Notes: a model not told the origin generated them from the sequence alone. A stretch of 17,073 bases of DNA from Annulohypoxylon bovei var. microspora (GCA_022836615.1 MU405499.1:1-17073); one strand, 5' to 3'; positions 1 through 10,548 are shown, counted from the first letter of the stretch. A program made the numbers and translations.

Positions 1-832
1 AAATTATAATTTTTTTATTATAAGGTTTAAAAAATTAAAATTAATAAAAATAAATGTTAATAAATAAATATATAAAAAAGAACTTAAATTAAAAATTTTA
101 TTTAAACGTTATTTTCCTTTAACTTTAAATTAATATTATTTTTATTATATTTTATTATTTCCTTTTTTAAAATAATAACCATTATTCCGGTTTTTACATT
201 ATACATTAAATAATTATTAAAAAAGTGGTCTTTTTATTTATAAAAATAATAAATTAAATTAATGTTAAACGTTATAAAAGCGTTACATTAACGAAGAATT
301 AAAAAAATTTAAAAAAGCTTTTTTATACATGTTTAAATCATGATTTTTATTATTAAACAAAAAATATTAAAATTAAAAAAAGTTATTTTTATAATGTTAA
401 AGGTAACCTTAACTTTAAGTTTATGGAAGTCATTTTTAATTTAAGTTTTAACGTTAAAGTTATTATATAATAATTTTAATAAATCATATATTTATTTAAT
501 TTTAATATATTAATTAATATTATTTTTAATAAAGAAAAATTAAAAGATTAATTTAATTTTACCTTTAATAAATAAATAAAATTATGTGAATTAAATATAT
601 TTCTTAAAGAATTTTTATTAATTAATTTAAAGTTTATTCTTTATATTTACTTTTTATTTTTTAAATATAAAATTTAAATTATTTAATAAAAAATGTAAAT
701 CTTTAATATAAATCTTTAATAAAAATAAAAATAAAATTATTAATTATATTTTAAAAGTATATTAAAAGTTATTTAATTTTTTAAGTTTATTATTTTATTT
801 CATTAAAAGGATAATTAAGTTTTATAACGTAT
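1..832 (-). pseudogene. gag: gag remnant of copy C (partial)
   Basis: This is the decayed structural-protein (capsid/nucleocapsid) gene of the minus-strand chromovirus, recognised by alignment to the gag frame of copy B. The codon matching copy B's candidate ATG (16,052-16,054) is at 830-832 and reads ATA, a G-to-A loss of the start. In-frame stops are frequent and mostly TAA, as expected from CAA (Gln) codons. The roughly 260-base gap relative to copy B removes part of the reading frame. The 3' part of gag runs out of the window at position 1. It cannot be translated. I assign gag from its position upstream of pol in copy B, not from a diagnostic motif in this copy. Confidence 0.5.
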
Positions 833-856
833 AAATTAAAATGAAAAAATAAGGAA

Positions 857-917
857 TATAAAAAGAAACAAAAGGAATAAAAAAAAATAAATAAAAAGAA
901 TAAAAGGAAAAAAAATA
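857..917. repeat. Purine-rich low-complexity tract in the copy C leader
   Basis: This run on the plus strand is almost only A and G and matches a similar tract at about 16,076-16,141 in copy B. In the sense orientation of the element it is a pyrimidine-rich leader just upstream of the gag start. It marks the last recognisable homology between copies C and B. Confidence 0.5.
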
Positions 918-1289
918 ATTATTACGAATTAAAAACCCGGAAAATTAATTAAGGTAAAAATTAACGTGAATTTATATTATAATTATAAATGTAATAAATG
1001 TAAGTTTTTATAATGAAATTATTAATAACTTTAAATGAGTTATTAAAATTATTAAAACACGTATAAAAAAAGTTTCCACGTTAATTAATTTAATTTATAT
1101 TTTTAAACATAAATATTATAACTTTAAAAACGAAAGGTTATTATTATTATTTTTTTTTTATTAATGAAAATAATTTTAATTTTAATTTTATATAATATAA
1201 ATTTATTATTATTTATGAGAATTATTACATATTTTTATTAATTATTTTCTAATTAATAAAAGTTTTTAAAAAAGCGTTTATTACGTCGA

Positions 1290-2420
1290 ATAATAATTTA
1301 ATATATAAATATTTCTTAAGTAATAAGCGATTAAAATTTTATAATATTTATTGTTTTTTATTAACACGATTTAAATATATATAAACTTTTCGATAACTTT
1401 TTTAATAACTTTATAATTAATTTATTAAGTAATTTTAATTCGTTTTATAAAATTAAAGAAATGATTTTAATTAAAGATAAATGTTTAATTTAAATTAATA
1501 AATAAAAGGATTTTTTAATATATGTAATTATATTAAATTTTTTTATTTTGGAAAATATAACATACTTTGGATCGGAAAAAAATAAATGTTTAAAAATTAT
1601 GTTTTTAATTTTAATTAAAAAACGGTAATATTTAATATAATGGTTTAATATAAAAAGGTTTAATGGGTTATATAATAATAAGGTTTTTATTTTAATTTTA
1701 ATCGAAAAATTCGAAAATAAATAATCGATTTAAATTATTTATTAAAATTTAATTAAAATATATTAAGGTATTTTTTAATATTTTAACGATTTCTTTGTTA
1801 ATTTTAAAAGCAAATTAACTTTAATTAATAAATTAAATTAAAAAAAAGAAAATAAAATTAATTATATTAACGTAAAGTTAAATAATAAATTAAAGAATGT
1901 TTTTATAATAAAAAAATTAAATAAAAAAGATTATAATAAATAGGTGGTTAAAGTTAATAATATAACGGTTAAAATGGAAAAAGCATTAAATTATAAAAAG
2001 AAAAATAATTATTTTATAATTATTTAATATAAAAGAACATTTAATTAAAAGGTTATTAATTTTATTAACATGGTAATTATTTAAAAACAAGGATTAAAGT
2101 TTAATAAGGACGGAAATATAATTATAAATGAAGTAAATTATATAATTTTAACCGCCGTAATAATTACAACGATAAATTAAATAAATAATTCGCGTTAAAG
2201 TAATAATAATTTATTAAAAGCACGATGGAAGTTAAACCAAAAGTTTAAAAAATTTAAAAGGAAAAACAAGTGTATTTATTATATAAAAATAAAACATTTT
2301 ATAATGGTTTATTTATTATTTTAAATTGTATTTTAATTGGATTACGGTAATAAAAATAATATGTTATAAATGGTTACCATGGAGGTTTAAAGTAATCGAA
2401 ATGTTAAAAATAATTATAAA
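1290..2420 (+). pseudogene. gag: gag remnant of element P
   Basis: Gag builds the virus-like particle and binds the element RNA in the cytoplasm. One frame (codons starting at multiples of 3) reads as protein-like sequence from roughly 1,290, interrupted mainly by TAA. It is clearest from about 1,740. Readable pieces include KDYNK at 1,926, NKDGN at 2,103 and a basic stretch KFKKFKRKNK just before the zinc knuckle at 2,271. Many stops fall where Gln or Trp would be expected, the usual RIP damage. The start is not determinable and the end lies somewhere after the knuckle. The next gene, pol, is in another frame, either from an original frameshift signal or from later indels. No function is possible now. 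Confidence 0.6.
2271..2312 (+). other. Fossil CCHC zinc knuckle of gag (element P)
   Basis: The 14 codons read CIYYIKIKHFIMVY. The spacing is exactly that of the retroviral-type knuckle C-X2-C-X4-H-X4-C: the first Cys and the His remain, and the second and third Cys read Tyr (TGT or TGC to TAT, a G-to-A change). The Gly usually found before the His reads Lys. A basic Lys-rich stretch precedes it, as in nucleocapsid domains. This places the gag C-terminus here. Confidence 0.75.
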
Positions 2421-2560
2421 TCATTAAAATACTTAAAAAACGAGTAACTTTTAAACGAAGTTATATTTAAAAGTTAATATTAAAACTTATAAATATTAAA
2501 GAAGTTTTAAATAAAATGCATATTATTTTTTTTTTAATTAAAACTTTATTAAATAAATAA

Positions 2561-2620
2561 AAGTTTACCGATATATTTATAAATTCGGGATGTTTAATAT
2601 ATTTAATATTTAATAAAAAA
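2561..2620 (+). other. Protease active-site fossil (element P)
   Basis: The frame reads KFTDIFINSGCLIYLIFNKK. The aspartic-protease triad Asp-Ser-Gly is present as Asn-Ser-Gly at 2,582-2,590 (GAT to AAT). In Ty3/gypsy elements the active site has the form (hydrophobic)-Asp-Ser-Gly-(Cys/Ala), so this marks the start of the enzymatic part of pol. Confidence 0.7.
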
Positions 2621-3442
2621 TTTATATAATAAATAAAATTATTACGTATATTTATTTAAAAGAAAAAATTAAAATTAATTAAAAATAAGAAATTTTATAT
2701 AATTAATATATTTATATATACGGAAATTAATATAAACGGTAAAAAGGAACGGATATAAAATTATATTATTTTAAATTTTACGTTTTTTTTAATATTAAGA
2801 AAATTATGAATGGAATGAAATGATGTTACTTATAAAGTAAAAAAAAAGTCGATTAAAATAAATTTAAAAAAACACGGTTTAATAATATATAAAAAAAGTT
2901 AAAATATTATTTAAATATTTTATAATATGAAAATAAAGTGTTTATAAACCAAAGAAATTAAATATATAATAAGAAATGTGTTTTTAATATTTATAATTTA
3001 AGAAAAAAAACGTTAATATAAAAAAAACGGTAAAAACGTTTAAGTTTTTAATGTTATTATGTAAAATATTAATATTATATTAAAAAAAAAAAAAGTTTAT
3101 AATTAATTAAATTCGAAAAGCGTTATTTAATAAATTAAAGGATTAAATTAAAAACTTTTTAAATAACGAAAATATAACGTTATTATTATTAAAATTAAGG
3201 TTAAATATTAAAATTAATTTATAAAAAAATAATTAAAATAAAAAAAAAAAAATTTATAAAAACTTTTATATAACATGTTAAAAAAAAAGCTTTTAATGTT
3301 ATAAAAAACTTTAATAAATTTATTAAATAAAAGGTGGATTAAGGTTAATAATTTATTAAAAAAAGTATTAATATTATTTATAAAAAAATTAAAAAACAAT
3401 TTTTAATTTTATGTAAATTACAAGGCTTTTAACGTTATTTCG

Positions 3443-4020
3443 GTACGCGATTATTATTTATTATTATTAATTAAGGAAATTTTATAATTTTTTTATAAAG
3501 TTAAATGGTTAATTAAAATTAATATTAAAGTTATATTTTATAAGTTATAAATAAAAGAAAAAAATAAATGGAAAATTGTTTTTTATATTTAATTTAAAGT
3601 TTTTAAATAATTAATTATACTTTTTAAGTTATACGGGGCGTTAACGGCGTTTTAACGTTATATTAATAAAACTTTATTTAATTTTTTAAATAATTATTAT
3701 TTAATATATATAAATAACGTGGTAATTTATTTAAATAAGTTTTATAAAAATTATATAAATAAAATTAAAATGGTATTAAAATGTTTTAATAATGTTAATT
3801 TAAAATTAAACCTTTTTAAATGTTTTTTTATTATAAAAGAAATTAAATACTTAAGTTTTATTATTATAATGGGAAAAAGGATTAAAATAAACTTTAATAA
3901 AATTATAATTATTAAAAAATGAAAACCATTTATAAACGTATAAAAAGTTCGTAGTTTTTTAAGGTTTATGAATTTTTATAAAATATTTATCGAAAAATTT
4001 AATAAGTTAATTACTTTTTT
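3443..4020 (+). other. Reverse transcriptase domain remnant (element P)
   Basis: The frame reads VRDYYLLLLIKEIL then KVKWLIKIN, which fits the Ty3/gypsy pattern NRYPLPLI-(D/K)E-L followed by the first catalytic motif; its Asp is Asn at 3,521-3,523. The second catalytic motif Y-x-D-D is YINN at 3,707-3,718, preceded by LYGALTAF and RYINKTL (the usual FGL-xx-AP-x-TFQ-x-x-IN region). After YINN the frame stays open for 67 codons (3,719-3,922) and matches the RT thumb pattern (LKLNLFKCFF, IKYLSFII). RSFLRFMNFYKIFIEKF around 3,950-4,000 is the RT to RNase H connection. All changes look like RIP transitions. Confidence 0.85.
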
Positions 4021-4129
4021 AACCATTTTAACGAAAAAAAAAGCCTTTTTTAAATAAAAGTAAAAAATAAACGCAGCGTTTAAAAAATTAAAACATTTAT
4101 TTATTATTACACCGATTTTAATTTATTAA

Positions 4130-4480
4130 AACTTTAATTAAAAAATATATTTAAAAGTAAATTACTTAAAATAAGCTTTAAAAGTTTACTTTTTATAAAA
4201 AAATTATAATGAAATATTAAAACTTATAACTTATTATTTAATAAAATTATTATTAATTAAATATAATTATAAAATATACGATAAAAAGTTTTTAATAATT
4301 ATTAAATTAATAAAAACATAATAAAAAGAATTATAAAAAATAATTAAACTTTTTATAATTTTTATAAACCATAAAAACTTAAAATATTTTATAATTATTT
4401 ATAAATTAAATAAACATTAAATATGTTAAAAGTAAACTTTATTAAAATTTAATTTTATTATAAAATATTAAACCGATAAA
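4130..4480 (+). other. RNase H domain remnant (element P)
   Basis: RNase H degrades the RNA strand during cDNA synthesis. The pieces in frame are YNYKIYDKKFLIII at 4,262-4,303 (family pattern NYEIYDKELLAIV), in which the Asp codon at 4,280-4,282 survives, and INHKNLKYF at about 4,364-4,390 (pattern TDHKNLEYF, with Asp read as Asn). A further pair, KLNKH followed by FNFIIKY, fits the RRQARWA-L-FDF-IIYRPG tail. The domain follows directly on RT in the same frame, the normal order for this superfamily. Confidence 0.8.
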
Positions 4481-4559
4481 AAAATAAAATAACTTAATAC
4501 TTTATTAAAATAAAACTAAAATATCCCGGTAAATTAAAAGAACGAAAAAATGGTAAATT

Positions 4560-6000
4560 ATATATAACATTTATTTAAATAAAAATAATTATTTTTAATA
4601 AAAATAATAATAATAAATATTTAAATATTTTTAATAAATGTTATTAAAATATTAAAAAAAAAAATAATACCGGATTAAAGCTTTATAATTATACCCACCG
4701 AAAAAATAATCTTTTATAACGAAAACTTATAAACTTTATAAAATTAAAAAATCGTTAAAAATATAAATTTTAAAATAATTTATAAAATTATTAATAAAGG
4801 TAATTATTATTTTCCATTAATTTTTAAAAATTACAAAGTTTCGATCGTTAAATATAATTTAAACGATAAAAAAATTATATCGTTTAAAAAATAAACGTAA
4901 ATATTAAATTAAAAACTTTTTAAAATAATTATAATTTAAAATATCCACGATTTTTATGTTATAAGTCATTTAAAAAAAAATAATATTATTATAATTATTT
5001 TAAGGTTTTTTTATTAATTAATTATAAAATAAAATATATAAAAGTTTTATAAAAATTATAATGTTTATAATTAAATTTATATTTAACGAATTTAATAAAA
5101 AAGGTTATTAAAATTTTTATTTATTTTTAATTATTACTTTTTAAAATTATTTATTAATTTTATAATAAAAATGCCGGTAAAAAAAAAAGAAATTTTTAAT
5201 ATTTAAAAGTAATTATTTATTAATTATTAAAATGGGTTTTATTAAAAGTAATGAATATTATAAAAATTAAAATGTATATTATAAAGTTTATATATATTTA
5301 TATTAAATATTACGGCCTTTTTATAATAATAATATTAAATTAAAAAAATAATTAAACGAACGCATTTTAAATAAAACTTTATAAATTAATAAAAGTGGTA
5401 TAACGTTTATTTATTACTTTTAATTTAAAGATTAATAAATCCATAAAAAAAATAAATTAAAAAGTATAAATATATTTATAATATTTTTTAATTTATGTAT
5501 AATTTAATTAATTAAAAATGTTATTTATAATAATAATAACGATTAATAATCGAAATATAATGGTTAAATTAAACTTTTTTTATATAACGTATAAATATTA
5601 TATATATTTAATTAAATAAATTATTAATGAGGTTTTAAATAAATTATTTAAAAAATAATAAGCTGTGGATTTTATAATTAAAATTAAAGAAATTAATAAA
5701 TATATTTAAATTATTATAATTATAATTTAAAAATGTATAAAACGTATAATAAATTAATTTTAATTAAAAGGCTTTAAATATAAAATAAACGATAAGGTTT
5801 AATTAAATTTAAAAAATATTATAACATTATAATTTAAAAAGAAACTTTTTTAATTATATATAAAATATAAAATAATTAAAGTGATTAATCTTTATATAAT
5901 AAAATTAAACGTATTTATAAGAATTTAATTATAATTTTACATTAAATTATTTAAATTAATAATTATAAACTTATTATTATTTTAAATATAAAACGACGTT
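4560..6000 (+). other. Integrase region remnant, clear at the GPY/F-type tail (element P)
   Basis: The position between RNase H and the chromodomain is the integrase slot. The zinc-binding HHCC part and the DDE core are too decayed for residue-level assignment. One stretch near 5,150-5,180 (NFIIKMPV) resembles the first catalytic Asp region. The tail is clear: KYKINDKV then KNI at 5,776-5,820, followed by KYKIIKVINLY and a piece like FYIKLFK. This fits the family pattern of a 'GD-VWL--NI', 'GP-I-K-I--AY-L-LP' and 'HPVFHVSLLRP' series. At least one frameshift separates this tail from RT and RNase H. Confidence 0.65.
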
Positions 6001-6027
6001 TAATTATTACTTTTTATTAATTAAAAC

Positions 6028-6225
6028 GGCGAAGATTTTAAATATATTATTAAAGAAATTTTACGATTAAAAAATAAACGTAAAAAACGGGGTATACGTA
6101 AAATAATATTAATTAAATAAAAAGGTTACGTAAAATTAATGTGGGAACTTTAAAAAGAATTAAAAAATATAAAAACTTTAAAAATGTTTTATTAACGATT
6201 TAAGGTAAAAAACAAGGTAAATGAA
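6028..6225 (+). other. Chromodomain remnant at the integrase C-terminus (element P)
   Basis: The frame reads GEDFKYIIKEILRLKNKRK, then IKxKGY and MWEL followed by KELKNIKTL. This matches the chromodomain pattern Y-VE-IL-(charged linker)-YLVKWKGY-xx-TWEP-xx-L-N. One Trp codon has become a stop (6,118-6,120, TGG to TAA) and one survives in MWEL. In living chromoviruses this domain reads histone marks such as H3K9 methylation and targets insertion to heterochromatin, which would fit the repeat-dense surroundings. That link is inference. Confidence 0.8.
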
Positions 6226-6308
6226 AAAGTTTTTACGATTATAAACTTTAAAAAATAAAAGAAAAAAATATTATTATAAATCGAAAATTTAAAAAGTTAA
6301 TTAAAATT

Positions 6309-6525
6309 TTACGGCGAGCATGTTTTTAATCGGGATAAAGCTTATGTAATGGCGGGACCATGTATTTTATTAACGAAAATATTTAAAGTAAAAAATTAAA
6401 AAAAAAGAAATTACGAAATAATTTCTTTTAAAAGGTTTTTATATATTAACTTTATAATTAAAACATTAATTAATCGTTCCATTAATATACTTTAAAAATA
6501 ATAATAATTAAACACCGTTATATAA
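6309..6525 (-). repeat. Putative truncated 3' LTR of copy A
   Basis: In the sense orientation this piece follows the end of pol and a purine run (6,526-6,536, plus-strand CC then nine T). That is where the 3' LTR of a retrotransposon begins. It matches 10,722-10,938 of copy B and holds a TATA-like stretch at about 6,438-6,445 (plus-strand TTTTATATA). The left side is cut at 6,309, where element P ends. No full LTR is available for comparison, so the label is inference. Confidence 0.35.
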
Positions 6526-6567
6526 CCTTTTTTTTTAAAAGAAAATTTAATTTATAAAAAGAATAAA

Positions 6568-9500
6568 TTATTTATTAATACGTTTACGGTTTATTCTTTT
6601 AATTTTTTCTTTTTTTATAATAAATAAATCGTTTTTATCCATTATTTTTAATATTTTATTTTTCGTAACGACTTTAATTTATTATCGAAGTTTAATTAAA
6701 AAATTAACGGTTTCGAAGTATAAGTTATAAAAGTTTTTTATTTTAATTAACGCGTTAAAAAAGTTTTTAAAAAGGTATTATATTAAATTAAAGTTATAAT
6801 TTATTTAATTTATTTTATATTAAAGTTTTCTTTTAAAAAGCTTGGAATTTAATATTTTAAATATTTTATATTTTTATTTTTTATTAATTTCTATTAAAAG
6901 TAAAAAATTTATTATTTACTTTAAGATTAAATTATTTAAGGTTTTAATTAACCGATTTACAATTAAAACTTAATGGATTTTTATATTTAAAGGTAAATTA
7001 ATTTCGAAAATATTACGATAAAATTTTATTAATATTTTAAAAAAACTTATTATTAAGTAATTTAAGTTATTATAAAAGTGATTTATTTATTAATTACTTT
7101 TACGAATATACATTTAATCGTTCATTATTTAATTTATCGGTTATTTTTTTTTATTAATTTATTCGCTTTAACGATTTTACGTTAATAAAAAGTTTTTACG
7201 AACCCATTATATAACGGAGGCTCGACGTTTTATTAATAATTAAATAACGATATAATTAAGTTTTTTTTAAAAGGTTTTAAACTTATAAATACAAGTTTAT
7301 TAATTAAAAATTATCTTTGAAATAAATCTTATTTTTATTTTTACGAAAAAAAGCCTTATGCTTAAATACGGTTAAATGGCGTACGTAAAATTTAAATAAA
7401 ATAACATTTTTAATTAATTATTTTAAAAATAATTTACAAAAGGTTATAATTTCATTTAAATAAATTAATTAAAGAATTTTATTTAACCGTTAAATTATAA
7501 ATGTTCCGTTATTAATTTACAAAGGTTCACTTTAATAAATTTAATTAATTCATTTAAAAAAATAATTATAAATTAAAAACTTTTATTAAATATAATTATT
7601 TTAAAGGTTTTATAAATACATTAAACATGTTTATAATATAAGTTTATAAATTATACGGTGGTATAAGTTTTATACGTAAATAATAAAAAAAGTTTTTTAT
7701 TTAATTAATTAATAATTATTAAAATTAAATTAAATCTTTTGTAATTAAAAAGCATAAACTTAAAATCCATTAAAATATATTATTACATTTATTTATTAAT
7801 AAAAAATAATTAAAGTAAACTTATTAATTTAATTTTAAAGTTTTAATTTTTCCGACATTATTTATAATAAACATAATAATAATTTATAAACATTTTTATA
7901 TTAAATTATAAATACTTTTTTAACATTATTACATACATTTTATTTCGATTTAAATACGTTTAATTTAAAAAATAATAAAACTTATCGTATAATTTAATAT
8001 AAAACTTTTTATTATTTAAAACCATTAATTTTTCTTTTAAAAATAATAATCCATTTCGTAAAATATACCCATTTTTTTTAACTTATTCACATTACGTTTT
8101 TAATTTAATAACATTTTAATTAACCATTAAAATAACATTAATTAATTTAATACCTTAAAATAGTTTTTTTTCGAAAATTTCCATTATAATTAAAATACAT
8201 TAAAAATCAAAAAATAATAAATTCATTAAAAACTTATTAATTAAAAATTATAAAGGATTTATTCCATTATAAAACATTAAAAAAAATAATAAAATAACGA
8301 ATTAATTATATTTTTTAATCGCTTTTTAAATAATTAAATTAACCACTTTTTAAAATAAAACATTAATTACCATATTTTCCTTTTTTAAATAATAATATAA
8401 CTTATAATTAAATTAAAATAAATGTTTATTTTAATTAATTTAATAAAAGTTTAACATTTTTTTAATAATAAAATATTATAACGTTTAATAATTTATAAAT
8501 ATATTAAATTTATTATTTAATAAAACGAACATATATTTTTAAAGTTTTATTATTATTATAATAATAAAAAACTCTTTATTATAAATAAAATAATTACACT
8601 TTAAAAAAATTATTATTTTAAAAAAAAAAACCATTAAATGTTAATTTTTTAATTTATTTAATTATAAAAAAACTCTTAAAATCACTTTATTAAAAGCGTT
8701 AATTTTTAATTTAACTTTTTAATTTTCATAAAAATGTTTTAAAATTAAAAAAATAATTAAAGTTATTTTTAACGTTTTAAACGTTTTAATATATTCATTA
8801 ATTTAAATTTAATATAAAATAATAATAAAAAAATATAAAAGCTTTATAATTTAATTATATTTTAATATAAATTATTAATAAAAATTATAAAAACTTAAAA
8901 ACAATTAAAATTCTTAAATTTAAATAAATATTTTTTAATTTTAAATCGTTTTAATTTTATTTTAATTAATAATTATATTAAAAGTAAAAATAATAAATTT
9001 TAAGAATTTAATTTTCATAATTAAAAACTCGCTTTTTTAAATATTAACTTATAAATTAATAAAATGTAAGCGTTTTAATATTTATTATATATAATATTCG
9101 TAAAAAAATAAATTTTTTAAATAAATTAAAATATTATTTATATACATTATATAAAAATTATTAAAAAATAAAAAAAAAGTTTAATTAATATATTTTTAAA
9201 ACGTATTAAACCCATTATTTAACTTAAAAAAAAACACATAATACTTATATAATCCGAAATAAATCCGAAAAATAATAAAATTTTTTAAAATAAAATCCAT
9301 TTTAATACGATAAAAAGTTTAACAAATATTAAACTTTATAAAAACCTTAATTTTAAAGATTTTTTTAACGTTTTATTAATTAAAAAAAAAATAATAATTT
9401 TTTTTAATATAAGCATTTAATTCTTAATAATTAACATAAAACTTTAAATTATTTCTTAACTTTTTTATAAAAAAAATAAAAAATTTATATTTAACCACAT

Positions 9501-10480
9501 TAAATACGATTTATTTTTTACATAAATGGTCCGATAAATATTTTTTCAAAGCTTATAAATATTCCATACTTATATTATAAAAAAGGTATAATTTAATAAA
9601 ATTAATGCTTTTTTTTAAATTTATTTTATAATTAAAAAGTTAATAAAGCGATAATAAATTATTATTTTTTTTTAAAAACATTTTAATTAAATTATAAAAA
9701 TAAAAAAAAGCCTTTTTATAATTTACTTTTAAATAAAATTATCTTTTTATTATAATTTTTTTTCAAAAATTAAATTAAATTTTTAATAAAATAAAATAAA
9801 AACATTTAATAATTTATAAGTTACATTAAAGTTCCGTTAAAAATATAACATTCTTTTAATAAATATTAAGTTTAAAATTAAATAAACGTTTATAATAAAT
9901 AATAATGTAAAATACATTAAAAGTTTAACGGAAAATTAAAAAAAAAAAAACGGGATAATAACGAAAAATTATTAATCCATTTTAACCATAAGGTTTATTA
10001 TAAAATATATAAATATTATAATAATTTATTTTTTTTTAAAAACATAAAATTAAAAATAATCATAACATTCCATATTTTTTTATATAATTTTATTTACATT
10101 TTTCCGAAAAATAAAAAATTTTAATATAATATTAAAAACATAACGATAATAAAAAAATAATAATTTAAAAAAAATTAATTATTAACGCCGATTATTTAAT
10201 ATAATATTATATTTCATTAAAAATTTAAATTTTAATATTATTTAAAATTAAAAATAATTTTTTAAGTTTATTAAAAAAATAAATATATTATAAAAATTTT
10301 TATTTTATATTTAAATATTAATATAAATTATTTCGTTAATTTAATTAATAGTTTATTCGTTAAAATTTTTAATTATAATAAATTAATTAAATTAAATAAT
10401 AAAAAGGTTTTATATATTTATTATTAAATATATATTTTATTAATTAATAATTATATATATTTATATTTTAATATTTATTA
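6568..10480 (-). pseudogene. pol: pol remnant of copy A
   Basis: This is the heavily mutated counterpart of copy B's pol, with the same domain order read right to left: protease, RT, RNase H, integrase, chromodomain. The RT Y-x-D-D box lies at 9,133-9,144 and reads YINN (copy B: YMNN at 13,552-13,563). The chromodomain lies at about 6,692-6,877. Stops are denser than in copy B because more Gln, Arg and Trp codons have been hit. The coordinates are transferred from copy B by alignment. The 5' limit is approximate since the gag/pol border is not defined. It cannot encode a protein. Confidence 0.75.
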
Positions 10481-10548
10481 ATATTTATATTATTATTATT
10501 ATATTTATATTTTATAAATAAATTAATATATTAATTATAAATTATAAT
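10408..10548. repeat. 141-bp stretch with only A and T (copy A)
   Basis: From 10,408 to 10,548 there is not a single G or C. The aligned part of copy B (about 14,832-14,972) keeps many CpG sites, for example ACGCGTG where copy A has ATATATA. Every one of these differences is a transition. The stretch lies between the protease region and gag of the minus-strand element and is the end point of mutation, not a separate element. Confidence 0.8.

Larger units (their letters stand above)
1..925 (-). mobile_element. Copy C: 5' part of a RIP-damaged Ty3/gypsy chromovirus
   Basis: This stretch aligns with 14,962 to about 16,150 of copy B in the same orientation. Position 1 pairs with 14,962 and position 832 with 16,054, so it holds the leader and gag end of the element. 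The pol part would lie left of the window. Differences from copy B are almost all C/T or G/A. About 260 bases present in copy B (about 15,381-15,640) are missing here near position 418. Homology fades at about 925, beyond a purine-rich tract, where element P begins. The right border is uncertain by some tens of bases because both sides are so AT-rich. Confidence 0.75.
2561..6258 (+). pseudogene. pol: pol polyprotein remnant: protease, RT, RNase H, integrase, chromodomain (element P)
   Basis: Pol supplies the enzymes for copying and inserting the element. Protease, RT and RNase H lie in one frame (2,570, 3,719 and 4,364 are all in phase); the integrase tail and chromodomain are in the next frame (5,776 and 6,028), so at least one indel lies between about 4,500 and 5,700. 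Recognisable landmarks are a protease FINSGC, RT motifs around KWLIKIN and YINNVVIYL, RNase H pieces YNYKIYDKKF and INHKNLKYF, the integrase-tail KYKINDKV, and the chromodomain IKxKGY and MWEL. Each catalytic Asp that can be placed, except the one in YDKK, has become Asn. Numerous in-frame TAA codons replace Gln, Arg or Trp. The last stop taken (6,256-6,258) could itself be a mutated Gln codon. It is dead. Confidence 0.85.
926..6308 (+). mobile_element. Element P: RIP-damaged Ty3/gypsy chromovirus internal region
   Basis: This plus-strand retrotransposon remnant has its domains in Ty3/gypsy order: gag with one zinc knuckle, protease, reverse transcriptase, RNase H, integrase tail, chromodomain. 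It runs opposite to copies A, B and C and belongs to a different family, since its protein motifs differ. The left border is where copy C homology ends (about 925). The right border is where copy A begins (6,309), only about 50 bases after the pol stop. No long terminal repeat could be identified at either end, so it is an internal fragment, cut off by its neighbours or carrying LTRs too decayed to see. Confidence 0.8.

Noticed and set aside
1..925. Positions 1-925 and 14,962-16,150 as the two LTRs of one large element
   Set aside because: These matching blocks first looked like LTRs. They read as gag with a leader on the minus strand, directly upstream of the minus-strand pol, and the 10,550-10,720 match is just the end of repeat unit A. 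They are copies of an internal region.
3214..3399. Open minus-strand frame of 61 codons
   Set aside because: It lies antisense to the N-terminal RT region of element P and consists almost only of Phe, Asn, Ile, Leu and Lys, as expected of AT-rich DNA read backwards.
3719..3922. 67-codon plus-strand frame as an independent gene
   Set aside because: It is the stretch of RT following the YINN box of element P that by chance has no stop. It has no own start signal and continues as pol on both sides, so it is included under the RT domain.
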